Below are positions 1-11,800 of a DNA stretch of 64,000 bases, piece after piece; position 1 is the first letter of the stretch; every line of letters starts with the position of its first letter. The translations under genes and the position numbers were made by a program. The notes below the pieces were generated by a model. It saw only the letters and a list, made by a program, of their open reading frames with translations. It was not told the origin of the DNA and did not search any database. The stretch covers positions 59,357,553 through 59,421,552 of the forward strand of contig JAQMRL010000001.1 in assembly GCA_035578175.1 (NCBI GenBank), read 5' to 3'. Origin of the DNA: Catonia carolina (taxonomy: Eukaryota; Arthropoda; Insecta; Hemiptera; Achilidae).

Positions 1-190
1 TGGTTATGTTATTTTTAAAATATAGTTTGTTTTTAATTTTATTTCTTTCTTCCTCATGATATCCATTCTTTAGCGCTATGGATTTTATTATTCTTATTTC
101 ATTATTAAATAGTTTTTTATCCTCTATATAATTAAACGCTCTATGAATCATACTGTGGTAAGCAGCTATTTTATGTGAATATGGTTGCAA
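1..190 (-). pseudogene. Penelope-like retroelement ORF fragment, cut by the window edge
   Basis: Read on the minus strand from about 187 down to 1 there is an uninterrupted frame beginning QPYSHKIAAYHSMIHRAFN and continuing with a KSIALKNGY segment. This pattern (H-K-x-A-A, I-H-R-A, then a basic stretch with I-x-x-I-A-x-x-N-G-Y) resembles the linker downstream of the reverse transcriptase domain in Penelope-like elements, as I remember the family. The frame runs off the left end of the window, so a larger element may lie outside. At its upstream side it stops abruptly next to a hammerhead motif on the opposite strand, which suits the 5' truncation and inverted terminal copies known for these elements. 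Family assignment is by eye. Confidence 0.6.
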
Positions 191-252
191 TTTTATTTTA
201 TTTACTCTGATGATGGTGGATCCACCGAAACACGTGTAAGTAAAAATAAAAG
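191..252 (+). ncRNA. Type I hammerhead ribozyme, Penelope-type minimal form
   Basis: The conserved core is complete: CTGATGA at 207-213, a GC stem II at 215-226 (GGTG/CACC closed by GATC), GAAA at 227-230, then a two-pair stem III (A230-U237, C231-G236) around the loop ACGT, and the cleavage nucleotide A238 after GU. The flanks form stem I: 201-206 pair with 239-244, then after a two-base bulge 196-200 pair with 247-251. Short stem III hammerheads of this shape are known from Penelope-like elements and their terminal repeats, and a Penelope-like ORF lies directly beside it on the other strand. Cleavage activity is inferred from the fold only. Confidence 0.72.
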
Positions 253-1171
253 TTGACACAGTTAAAAAGAAGGTTAATGAAATTAATATATAAATTCATT
301 ATATAAAATAGAACTAAATTATTGCTGATAATTAAAATACAATGTCCCAGAAAAAGGATAAAAGCTAGCAAAAAAATCTAATCATTTTTTATAAAAAAAA
401 GAACACGTAAAATTTATTGTTTATAAAAACATTTTTGTTATTTGGCTCATACCTGGTTGTCAAAATTTCATTACTTTTTCATAAAGAGTAAATTTCAGAG
501 TAATACCTTCACAAGCAAAACAAAATTTTCAATTATTTTTTGTGTTAACCATGATACACAGATATTAAGGCAATGTCTCAAAGAGATGGAAAACTAGACA
601 AAAACTATTACTAAAATCATGTGTATGAAGTAAAAGTGAAGAGAACAAGGGTCATCGTGAAGATGCTACAGAAACTAAGAGATTTCCTTCGTGCTAATAA
701 AGTATTTAAACAATTTTTCTGCAATAGTTAACGTCAGAGTCTGCATCTTTTGAAAAGCTCCAAACAAGAGGAATGTGTTATACTTAACACAAACAAAAAA
801 ACACCAGCAATTAGTGGGTTAGGAAACAGTACATCTGGTTTTAATATGTTAAATATTTCAAGACCCTCCTGAAAATCTATGTACATCCATTTTTGGTAGT
901 CAAATGAAATCCATTTTGTGCCCTGATATAAGAAAATTCGCTGTCAAACATAAAGCTCATTTAAATGATTACAACAATCCAGAAGCAAAATTAAACTTCA
1001 TGATAATGAAAACTGTTCCAAGAAGGCTTAAGAAAAAGAAGCCCTTTGAACTAGTATATCAGTACAGTGTGATGTGATAAAGCAAGGCAGTGTGAAGTGT
1101 AAAATGTAGTGAATAGTGTTATTTTATTTTATAATTTTAGTGTTAAGGTAAACATTGTTGAATTGATTGTA
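253..1171. other. AT-rich stretch with one short degraded open frame
   Basis: No host gene is recognised. On the plus strand, about 891-1076 stays open for roughly 60 codons and encodes a basic segment with the pattern NNPEAKLNF then PRRLKKKKPFELV. This is reminiscent of the C-terminal tail of some non-LTR retrotransposon ORF2 proteins (H-x-N-P then R-R-L-K-R), but the match is weak and unconfirmed. The remainder shows nothing. Confidence 0.3.
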
Positions 1172-1663
1172 CCGGGTGATTCAAAACTATATGCCAATCT
1201 CTTGGGATTTCATTCTATAGCTAAAAATAAAAAAAAAAGTTTATATAAACATATGCCTGAAAACGCTTAGTTAGCGAGTTACGGCTAGCGAAAAATTTCA
1301 CCTAGAACTCTGTACCCTCAGTGAAGTAAGGCCGTATAAAAATGTTCAAGGTAGTTACAAAGATACAAATACGATTGTTTCTTATGTTTTTTAATCTGAA
1401 AAATTGAATAAAATTGGTTCCAGAGCTGTAAATGCAATACTTTCAGAGATATCTTACATAAAACACAAGAATTGGTGCAAAGAAATAACACAGTTTTGTG
1501 TTTAACGTAAGATTACTTCCATAAATGGTAAATAAAGGTGTATTTTTTCTTAAATAAATTTGTAGAAAATTTAATTCTGAAAAGATTCATGTGAATTACC
1601 CAGGAAAAAAATGAATAATAGATATTGAAAAAAATACACCTTTATTTATCATTTATGGAAGTA

Positions 1664-4214
1664 CAGTCGACCCTCGCAATAACGGACTAAATGGGGATCA
1701 ACGATGTCAGTTATTGTGAATGTCCGTTATATTGAAAGTTACGAAATAACCAAACTTGAGGGGAAATATGTACTGTAACTAATATAGAAGTACATTTTGC
1801 AGAATCATAATACTGTACGATGTGAACTTAATGAGTAAATAATCTAAAATGAAATATATTTCGAAAAACGTAATTTAATTTTACACTAAACTTACCTAGT
1901 ATATTACATATTACGTCACATTGGATAAACACATTAGGCTTCATTATTTGTACACAGTATTTACACGTAAATTACAGTAGGTGTAGCTTACAGTATAACA
2001 CAAAAACAGTTGTCGTAAAACTTAATTACAATAAGTATATTGTACATAAAAAAACGAAATATCACAAGAGTTATAACGAAAAAACGAAAAATGTTAATTA
2101 TTGACTCGAAGATTGAATTGGAGAAAAATACTTGCTTATTTTTGATTGTGTGCCTGATTGATTCTGTTTCTTTATTATAAGTTCTTTCAACTGTCTAACA
2201 TTTTCATAAAACTGCTGTACATTCTGCTCGTCGGATGAATCGATGAATGAAATAACGGTATCAATTGCCTCCCGAACTACAGAAAGTTTTAGCTTTTGTA
2301 CCTCCTCCTCTTCGTCACTGGAATCATTGTCATTTCTTTTGAGAACTTCTTCTACTACCTCATCTTCATTCATCACTTGATATCCGGGATCGCAGTCATC
2401 ATCTTCTAACCATTGTCGGACGTCATCTTCCATGATTTTGTTCTCTCCTCTTTGTATGAAAATGTTTACTAGTTCACCAGATTCTTGTAGATAATCTTTT
2501 AAGTTTTCTTCTACATCGTCGTTTTCTTTCAATAGTTTATTCAATTTACAAGAGTATCCTTTTTTACGCAATTCCATGAGGCATTTATATTAAAAATAGC
2601 TGATTTAATTGAATACTTTTTGATGTTGTAGAGTTTTTTCTCCTCGGCGATCTTCTGTTGCATCATCGTCGTCCTCCAATACTTCAAGGACTTCATCCAT
2701 GTATTTTCGCCGATACAATCTTTTACATGCCGAGATGACAGTCTGATCCATTGGCTGTAGTAAAGGTGTCACATTTGGGGGTAAATACAGGCACTTAATT
2801 TTTCCGTCGTTACTGACGAGCTTTTCAGGAAGCGGGTGTGCTGGTGCATTATCCATAATTAAAAGAGCTTTTACATCTTTTGCTGGAATATTTAAGGTTG
2901 TTTCTTGAAATTCACGCACAGAAGGGACAAATTTTTTGAAAAACCAATCTTCACATATTTGTAAATTGAACCACGCCTTTTTAGAGCTATAATAATGCAC
3001 AGGAAGAGTGTTCATAATATTTTTTAAAGGACGAGGACGTGCAGCCTTTCCAACAATGGCTAATTTCAGACGATGTGATCCGTCAGCATTGGCACAAAAT
3101 AGCGCTGACAATCTGTCTTTGCTATTTTTACGTCCCGGTAGTTTTTTCGTGTTCATACGCTTGAGTATTTTTCGAAAGTGATCGCCAGAATAATCCCGTC
3201 TCGTCAGCATTGTAAACTTGAAAAAGTTTCAAAGACTCATCTTTCATTAACTTTTTTAATTTGTCCTTGAAAGGTTGAATTTCTTCAGTCGGTGCACTGG
3301 CTGCTTCGCCATGAGTTATATGGTTTGTTAAACCATGTCTGCTTCGAAATCGCCACAGCCATCCATCACTAGCTTCAAAATGTTCTATTGCTAGTCGATT
3401 TGCGAATCGTTTAGCAGCATTCTGAATTTCTACACCACGCACGTTTATTCCAGAAGATCGTAGTTGCATAAACCACTTAAAAACGGAATTTTCGAGATCT
3501 TGATTTCCCGCAACTCTCATATGTTTTCTTTCGTTCTCTAAATTCGTTGCATTATTATAGTTTAATGAAAATTTCAGAAGTTTCTCTTTAGATTTCCGTA
3601 TGTCTGAAACAGTTTGCTTTTTAACACCGTACTCGTCACACAAACTTGCAACACTAGCACCAGATTCCAGTTTTATTATTAACTGCAATTTGTCGCCAAC
3701 GGACAAATTAACTCGTTTTCTTTTAGACGAGGACGCCATCTTAAATTTCAAGAAAGCTAACAACAATTTCACGACTTTCCCCAAACACAAAACGTAATAT
3801 GTACACCAACAATAATAAAATATAATGAAATAATAAACTGTATAAGTAATGAAATAAACTACAATTCAGTAGTAAACACTTTACTGAAAAAGCTAAGAAA
3901 GGGCACAGAACTACGTACGCTAGCTAAGAAAGACCACGAACAGATAAAACTAACATATACTAGAATTAACCCTACCGGACAAAGACAACTAGAAATAGAC
4001 CAACCCGTTTCCTAACAAGTAACCGTGAGTTAACCTTTACGCCTGCTACGCACAGTAAGGCATAACTTTAACCAGATAGCAGCACATGTCGGAATAAGTT
4101 AGACGCGTTATCACGATGGTTTTACACGATCTGTCGTTTTAGCCGATTTCTGACAGCTAGTCCGTTGTATTGAAAGTCCGTAATAACAGTGTCCGTTATT
4201 GCGAGGGTCGACTG
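1664..4214 (-). mobile_element. Tigger/pogo DNA transposon, 2551 bp, nested
   Basis: Terminal inverted repeats are CAGTCGACCCTCGCAATAAC at 1664 and its complement ending at 4214. TA target duplications lie at 1662-1663 and 4215-4216. The element carries a broken transposase on the minus strand in three frames. The terminal sequence is the Tigger/pogo type (CAGTngnCCCTCG...). The ends are nearly perfect and the ORF pieces long, so the insertion looks fairly young, yet it is already disabled by frameshifts. Confidence 0.93.
2098..3739 (-). pseudogene. Tigger (pogo family) transposase, frameshifted
   Basis: Translation starts with MASSSKRKRVNLSVGDKLQL (ATG at 3737-3739), a CENP-B-type N-terminal helix-turn-helix, followed by the Tc5-type HTH around FANRLAIEHFEASDGWLWRF. 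The DDE domain shows NADETG (first Asp), LIMDNAPAH (second Asp) and, after LYLPPNVTPLLQPMDQ, the third Asp of a DDD-type triad. Frame is lost near 3140, between the first catalytic Asp and the SAL-x-CAN-x-DG segment. It is lost again near 2630 and near 2540, so the C-terminal part reads separately as 2098-2577. That tail is acidic (DDDDCD, SSDEEEE) and ends in QSKISKYF, a PCNA-box-like motif. The usual family length is about 500-600 residues, so the whole coding length is still present. Confidence 0.88.
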
Positions 4215-4864
4215 TAATCTTACGTTAAACACAAAAATGTGTTATTTCTTTGCACCAATTCTTGTGTTTTTTGTAAGATATCTCTGAAAGTATTGCCTTT
4301 ACAGCTCTGAAACCAATTTTATTCAATTTTTCAGATTAAAAAACATAAACAATCGTATTTGTATCTTTGTACCTTTAACATTTTTATATGGCCTTACTTC
4401 ACCGAGGGTACAGATTTCTAGGTGAAATTTTTCACTAGCCGTAACTCGCTCACTAAGCGTTTTCAGGCATATATTTATATGAACTTTTTTTCTTATTTTT
4501 AGCTATAGAATGAGATCTCAAGAGATTGCCGTATAGTTTTGAAACACCCAGTATAATTGGAATATTTAGTAATAATATGAAAGAAAAACTAATGGTTAGT
4601 ATTTTAGACCAATTTATACGTGCTGATAGCACGTATATGACATGTAAACAATAGTTCCCTGCAGACACGCCCTCTACATGCAAATCACCAATCAATTGAG
4701 ATATTGATGTGAAGGTATAATTCATTTTATGAAATTTTTCACTATCTGTAATTTCCTTTATCAATGACTCATTTTTTTTTAACCAAATGTGGGCACATTG
4801 CAATCTATTCAATTTAGAACGATAACCAACTTCATGACCCAATGAAATGAGGATGATATTTATT

Positions 4865-5115
4865 TACATGTAAATGAGGTATAGTATTATAGTCAGGATG
4901 ACCATTCCTGAAAAAAATATGGTTAATTAAACCTCAACTATCAAAGTACATCAGTAACCACTGTCTAACATTCAAATCCGTACAAATGTACCATTACTAG
5001 AATTTGAACCAGGAACTTCATCTCTAAAAACCAGCTGTCAAGACAGCTGACTCGCAATGACTTTACTACAACACCAACCCAGTAGATTACTTATAACAAA
5101 TCACATAACATTAGC
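4865..5115 (-). repeat. tRNA-like SINE family C, diverged copy
   Basis: On the minus strand the copy contains an internal-promoter-like region (AGTAAAGTCATTGCGAGTC..., then GGTTCAAATTC) and a downstream segment reading TACTTTGATAGTTGAGGTTTA. This segment is shared with the plus-strand copy at 29725-29990. The B-box resemblance suggests a tRNA-derived SINE. No clear target duplication was found. Confidence 0.5.
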
Positions 5116-5836
5116 ACTTGATCAAACAGTAAAGTTGGTAGTATATAAAAAAAAATCAAGTTTTGGTAAATCTGTAATTAAGTGACCAGACTTTTTTGCA
5201 ATTTGTTAATTAAACTAAAAATTCCATTGGTAGTTAATGGACAAATTAAGCGACACAATATTTTTTAAAACCTAATTTAACCTGTTCACTAGTTGTACAC
5301 AATACTATATGAAAACCTGATATTGCTGATTCAATACTTTTCATAACACGACGAATATCAATGATAGTGCAAAATTTTTAGGAATCAGTAGTTGAAACAA
5401 CCACATCAAAGCAAGTTACCAGGTTATGTTACAAGTAGAAAGTAATACTTTCAAAGACACTACTTTTTACTGTTAAAATGTTGTTCGGCATGTGCTATGT
5501 GCCTTTAAATTATTTGTTTTCTACCAAGATAAATTAAAAACAATGAAACAAATGAAAATTAAATATGAAAGTTTCAAGCACAGCCATATAATTTCAGATT
5601 TACCCAAATACCTTACTATTTATTCACAACAAAAGTTGATGTAATTTCTTTTACTTACGAAACGAAGGAACATAATAAAACAAAATTTACAAACTAAACA
5701 AAAAAAAATAATACAAAAAATACAAGAATTAAAATACTATTCATCAATTACATTTGTATGGTATTAAGAAGAAATATCACATTATGATGAATTACTTAAA
5801 ATTAATTATTTCAGGAACCATTAACCATTTCCTGGC
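5116..5836. other. 3' flank of the dUTPase gene
   Basis: This AT-rich stretch follows the dut stop codon. A possible minus-strand poly(A) signal (AATAAA) reads at 5619-5624. Nothing else is recognised. Confidence 0.35.
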
Positions 5837-8800
5837 TTAATTACTTTCTTTTTTATTTACTATTTCTGAATTATATCCTGATGAACCAAAACCTCCGCTT
5901 CCTCTCTCAGTATCGTCTAACTCCTGCAAGTAAATACAAATCATAAATTATTTTGTCTTTAAGCAGCAAATACTTAAATTTATAATACTGTTTAACACCC
6001 AACAACACAACAGTTGTCAACGCAAAGTGAAACCATAGTTTACTTGTTAAAACTCACTATAACAATTTTTTTTTTCATTTGCTTTGTACATTAATACAAC
6101 TATTAGAAAAAGAAAACAAAAATGTTAAGGACACCTGTATTAAATCGATGAAGTTGACAAAACAAATTTTTAACACTAAACAAATAGACCTAAGGAGTCG
6201 GAAAATTGGTTCAAAAAATCAGAAAGGATATTGAGAAAACCAAACTGAACATCTAAAGAAACATCTTTCTATAGAAACACTTAGTTATCTCAAGTAGTCT
6301 AAAATTGGTCCTATACACAAAAAAAACTATAAATACAGCTGTAACACAGATGGACTACACATCACAGCACATTATCCAATTAAATAAAGAAAGATCTAAG
6401 CACCAATAATAATAATGATGAAGGAAACACAGAGTAACAGCAGAAATTAATTCTAAGAAATAATGGGTCATATAAATACACTGAAGCAATTGATTTTGTT
6501 CAGATTGAAAGCCAGCCCATTGGGTGTAGTAGTCAGCACAATTGGCATCTATACCAGAGGTTCAATAATACTGTTACAACTATATTAGGGAATTATTCCC
6601 CGATCAGGTCACATTCTTCCATTACCTTTATCATCTACATTAGCATTTATGATTAAAACATTTAAATGTAAAACAAAAAAATCCATTCTTCAAAATATGA
6701 AACGGATCTTTCAGCTTACGGAATGCTCAGGAGCATCTACTAATCACATCAAATGCTTTTCCTCCTTTTAATATTAATTTAAGAAGTAGCAAAAGCATCT
6801 GTTTTGGAGTTATCTTTCAACTATGTGAGTAAACTAAAACTGAAAATATTTTTGGACTGCATGGCAAATTCTATAGACCAGTTAAGAGACAAACTGCTTA
6901 CGGGATTAATAATTATCTAATATAGAGTAAATATTAGTGAATGCATTTTTTTAAGAATATGTCGGTATTAAGTGAGACAAATGTAGCCTTATACGGTTGC
7001 CAAAACACATTTGAAGACCATAGCTAAAAAAAAATGTGAATAAACCATAGTAAAATCTGTGAATATTATCAGAACTGTACATATTTTTGGGAAAATTATG
7101 TTATGCGCCTGGCTCTCGATACCTGCTACACAGTCTGTTTTGCACTATTGTGGAGTTGTGTTCAATAGCTCAGGGTCAAGTTAATTGTTAGTGTAGCTCA
7201 CTAAGTAAACTATGGCCTAATGTAGTGATTCTGTTTTCTGGGTTATGTTGTCACTGGGTTAATATTTGACATGTTACAAACGAAAAAGAGTATTATAAAA
7301 AAGAGATTGCATTGAAGAAAAGCTAGCGGCAATTGAAATAGTAAAAAATTGGGAACTTTTATAAAATGTTGCAGCTGATTTTGGAGTTTCAACTGTTAGT
7401 GAGTGGATGAAATGAAAAATACGTTTGAAGAGCATGCTTCAAACCTGCCAAATAAAAAAACATGAAAACATGTCAAAACTAAAAAGTTAACGAGGCCATT
7501 TATTATTTATGGTTCACATAACAGAGACAAAGGCGTAATGCTCACAAGACCAATAATTCTGAAAAAAGCTAAGATGCTTTCTGAAATGATGGGTTAAGCA
7601 GGTGTGGCATTTAAGGCTAGTTCAGGTTGGCTGGAGAAATGGAAGAAGGTATGGTATGCGTCAAATAAACGTCTGTGGGAAAAAGTTATCTACCGGTGTT
7701 GATGCAGAGGATGTCTTTAAACTGAAATGGATGAGTTTTTACAAGACTACACAAACAATTACCGTATTTTCCGGACGATAAGACGCACTTTTTTCTGTAG
7801 GAAAATGACCTAAAAATTACCATGCGTCTTATGGTCCGAACGCTAGCTATATTTCAGGGTAGATGCTTTTAAACTACCCTACTCTACTTAAACACGTTCA
7901 ATAACTAGGGATTTCAAAACAAAACATACAATGATATAGGATGTACCGCAGTTTTTAAACTGTATCGTCTTGAAGATTCTAAGCGTACAAACTAGTTTCT
8001 GTATCGATATTACTTACGGTAAATATCATAGCATTTTAAAATATGAAGCAAGTTTCGTACTCTTTCGCTTTTAAATTAAAAGTGGTTCAATATGCAAAAG
8101 ATAATGGCATTCGGGAAGTAGAAAGGCATTTTTTACCTCCTCCAACAGAAAAAATGATTCGGGAATGGCGGAAACAAGAAGATTTATTACTCAAGGCAGA
8201 TAATAAGAAACATACCAGTAAATATCGAACTCATGCTGTCAAATGGCCACAACATGAAGCACAATTGAAAAATTGGATTATCAATTACTATTAGACTAAC
8301 CATGTTGCCTGAATCTGATTGTCTACCTGATTTGACAATGCAGTATGTCAGTTCAGGTAGACAGTCCGACACGATGTCACGTACACAAACTAGCAACATG
8401 GATAGTAACATCCACCCCTGCATTACCAAGTCTATTTTTCAAAATTCTAAAAATTCTACCGCAATATTGGCCAATCGATATTTCATGTTATTAACATGTC
8501 TGTACTAAGTTTTTTACGCTGGATAAAACAATAGTTTGCCCGAGCCGAACTATTATGTGGTTACCGAGATAGCAAGGGTTCAGAATATTGTTAATAAATC
8601 AAAATTTAAATAACTTATGAATTTGAAATTTTGTACACGCTGTAATAATATAATTGTCTATGTCGTGTTAAAATTTTTAACTTTTTGGTCAAATATTTAT
8701 CGAGTTACACGCCTCTAAACGCATGAAATTTGTTGCGGTATCAAAAAAACCGGGTCTTTTTGTCTTCCAACCTCGATATGGCAACTTTTAAACAACATTA

Positions 8801-11800
8801 AAAATATATGACTATAAGTCAAAGTAGAAAAAATGAGCTAAATTTTGATGTAAAGTATGTTGAAATCCGACTCAAAGTTATGGAGATGCAAGGATTCAAA
8901 CTCAGGTGTCTATGATTATGAAACCGATTGTAGTAATTTACGTACTTACAGTTTCTATATCCATGTTTTTTTGTAAATTTATGACTATAAAATAATTATA
9001 TATATTGTATCTTCTGTACTTGCTGTTTTTCAAATAAAGAAATCACATTTACCTGTATTAAAAAACTAATTAAAATCAGTCAAAATAATTTTTAGATAAT
9101 TTATGCCTTGAAAAACAAGGGTGCGTCTTATCGTCCGATGCGTCTTATCGTCCGAAAAATACGGTATATTATTAATGCAGATGGGACAGAATTAAATTTC
9201 AAAATGTTGGCAAAAAATCCCTTATTGCTAAAAACGAAAGTAGTGCTCCAGGACATAAAATGAACACACAAGAGTGGCGAATTTGTATTCTAGCAACGCA
9301 TTTGGAAATCATAGACTAATGCTTAAGGTAGTAGGAAAATCTGAAAACTCTAGGGCTCTAAAAATTATTGGAGAAAATGCTCTTCCTGTGTTCTACTGAC
9401 ACCAAAACCGTTCATGGATGTCCAGTCCTGTTTGTTGAATGGTTTACTGATGAATTTGTCTCCAGTATTGAATTGTTTTTAAAATTAAAAAAAAAACTCC
9501 CAAGAAAGACAGCGTTATTGATAGACAATGCGCCAACTCACCCTCAGAATCTCAAGATGGCGATGTCAAGTTCCTCCCACCAAACGTGAAAAGTAATTCA
9601 CCCCTTAGATCAAGGAGTAGTTGAATGTTTTAAAAGACATTGTCGAGGGTATTTCAGAAAGCACTTTTACAAGAAACAAACAAACCAAAAAGCATCCCTG
9701 AAATTCTGAAGACAATAACATGAAGCATGTGGTATACAGGTGTGCTCAATCATAGGATAAAATAAAATTCTCAACTCTGGAAAAATGTCAGAACAAACTT
9801 AATGGCCCGATTTTGGTTGAAGATGTCCGTAACAAAAACCAGTTTAAAAACTTTTAAAGTTTAATTGAAAACGTGCCAGGTTGTGAAGATATATACCACG
9901 ATGAACTAAGCGAATGGCAAAAAAGACATGATTCAGAGCTCGATTTTATGAACCAAAACATTGTTGACATGGTTTGGTAAGCGAAAAAAAACTATAGTGA
10001 AGCAGATGATGAGGACGGGGATGTTGCAGAGTGCAGCTGAGATATGAAATACCTTAGAGGTAGGTTTATTAGTTTATTTTTCAAAACGTGTCAAAACATT
10101 TTTCGTTGAGTTAGTTGTAAATTTACAGAAGTTAAATTTTACCCTGTTCAAGTACTGTATATAGTAGTCAACATTTTAGGGAAAATTAGTATAGTTTCTA
10201 TCAATTTTTTTTTTTTATTTGTAGCCTTACAATTCGTGGAGCGGTCGCCTGCCAATGTTTTGATAAAGAAGGTTGGTGAGATATTGCGGCAAGGAAACGT
10301 AAAAATAAAAAGCAGAAAAAGATGGAGATTTCTTTAAAAATCCACACGTTGAATAAATTCTACACACTGTATGAATTGAAGAAATTGTAAATATATGTAT
10401 GTAGAAACATTAAAAGGCTTATTGAAAGTATGTTTTACAACCATTTAAGTATATTTTTACTTAATTAACTTCATATTTTTTACTTTGAACTTAGAAAAAA
10501 TTATCTTTTTTTAACAGAAATTTTAGTTAAATCCGTAGTGCCCTCCGTCCTCTTAATTTCGAATGATGGAGGTTATAATATACTGTAAAAGATTTTATCA
10601 AAATTCACAAAATATAAAATGGCAAATGCTAATTATTTAAAGAACTAGTTACTAACCTTTACTTCTTCGATTTCTGGATAAAATATCTTTTCGCATATCA
10701 ACTGAGCAATCCTGTCACCACGTTTTACAGAATATGGTTCATTGGCATGATTAAACATAACAACACCGACATTTCCACGATAATCTTCATCTATTACACC
10801 AGCTACAAAAATAAATTATACAAAAGTTATTTATAACTGCACTCATTTGTTAAGCTTAATGTATCTTAACCTTTAAGGACAAGTGCTGTAGTAAAAACAA
10901 GACGACTCTAAATTTCAATACACAAATTGAATAGAAGATGCATCAACTCTGTAAATTCAATCTTTTTTTCTTTCACAACTTCTACTGAACTCTTATCAAC
11001 TGATTAATCTCAGATTACTACATCAATGAACTAACTAATACCGAAATAATTCTTTTGCACTTTTTATAAAATATACCCTACAGTAAACTTCTATTTTTAC
11101 TTTCTCTTGCCTATATGAATATATAGGAAGGAAAGTATTGTTTTCATGTCGATTTTTTAAAATAGAGTTTTCACCGTATCTACACGTATTCAGACCCCCT
11201 GAACCCAAAAAACATGTTTTTAGCGATTGGTCTGTGTGTGTGTGTGTGTGTGCATGTATACAAAATATCTCAAGAACGGAACATCGCACAAACTTGAAAC
11301 TTAAGTTACATACCACTACCGGACCCGACACAAACATTTTCATCAAAATCGGTCAACCGGAAGTAGTAGTTTATTTATGTAATTTTTCACTTTTTTGCGT
11401 TTTTCTCAAAAATTGGTCCTATGATTTTTTTTTAAATCGCCTGGTTTACTCAATTTTTTATTCTCTACAAGATAGGGTAGGCGCTATGTTTGCTGAAATT
11501 CTTGGTAAGGCTGTTTTTACGTAAAAAAAAGTATTTTTTTTAAGATTACGGCTTTAATATGCATTTAAGCGCAAAAATGTATATAATAAAAGTTGTAGAG
11601 AATTTAAAACCCTACAACTTTTATTTGAAACATTTTTTTGTATAATGCTTAGTTTAGCGGTAATTAGCGATTTTCTGTTTTTTTTCTCATGAAAACGAGT
11701 GAAAAATCAATTTTTTTAAGATTTCGGCCTTGGTATGCATTTTACGACAAAAGTGTGTATAATCAAATTTATAGGAAATTAAAAGATCTACAACTTTTAT

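Larger units (their letters stand above)
1172..4551. mobile_element. Long terminal-inverted-repeat (foldback) element, split by a Tigger insertion
   Basis: The left arm starts at 1172 (CGGGTGATTCAAAACTATA, one mismatch expected) after a TA. It returns as a reverse complement ending at 4551 before a TA. The arms match over several hundred bases, including the segments encoding ...GCTATAG..., ...CCTGAAAACGC... and ...AACGTAAGATTA.... The axis of the palindrome lies near 1588, between the matching segments at 1511-1550 and 1625-1663. The Tigger at 1664-4214 sits in the right arm at a TA, and removing it restores continuity of the arm. No coding capacity is visible in the arms. A TA duplication suggests the Tc1/mariner superfamily, but that is inference. 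Confidence 0.75.
7290..10015 (+). pseudogene. Jerky/Tigger-like pogo transposase, decayed, interrupted by another element
   Basis: The fragments follow the order of a pogo-family transposase. Near 7310-7415 there is [14 protein letters not shown] and [16 protein letters not shown] (N-terminal HTH). Around 7570-7660 there is a Tc5-type HTH remnant ([16 protein letters not shown]). After the inserted element, [15 protein letters not shown] lies around 9178 and the second catalytic segment [16 protein letters not shown] around 9520-9570. [20 protein letters not shown] follows about 9600-9655, then an acidic tail near 10000 ([13 protein letters not shown]). Many stops and frameshifts are present, so it is dead. 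The longest intact piece is 9368-9589. The insertion at 7762-9164 separates the first Asp region. Terminal repeats could not be located. Confidence 0.78.

Noticed and set aside
8187..8429. Minus-strand open frame over the nested pogo element
   Set aside because: It is the shadow of the plus-strand HTH ORF and a local inverted repeat.
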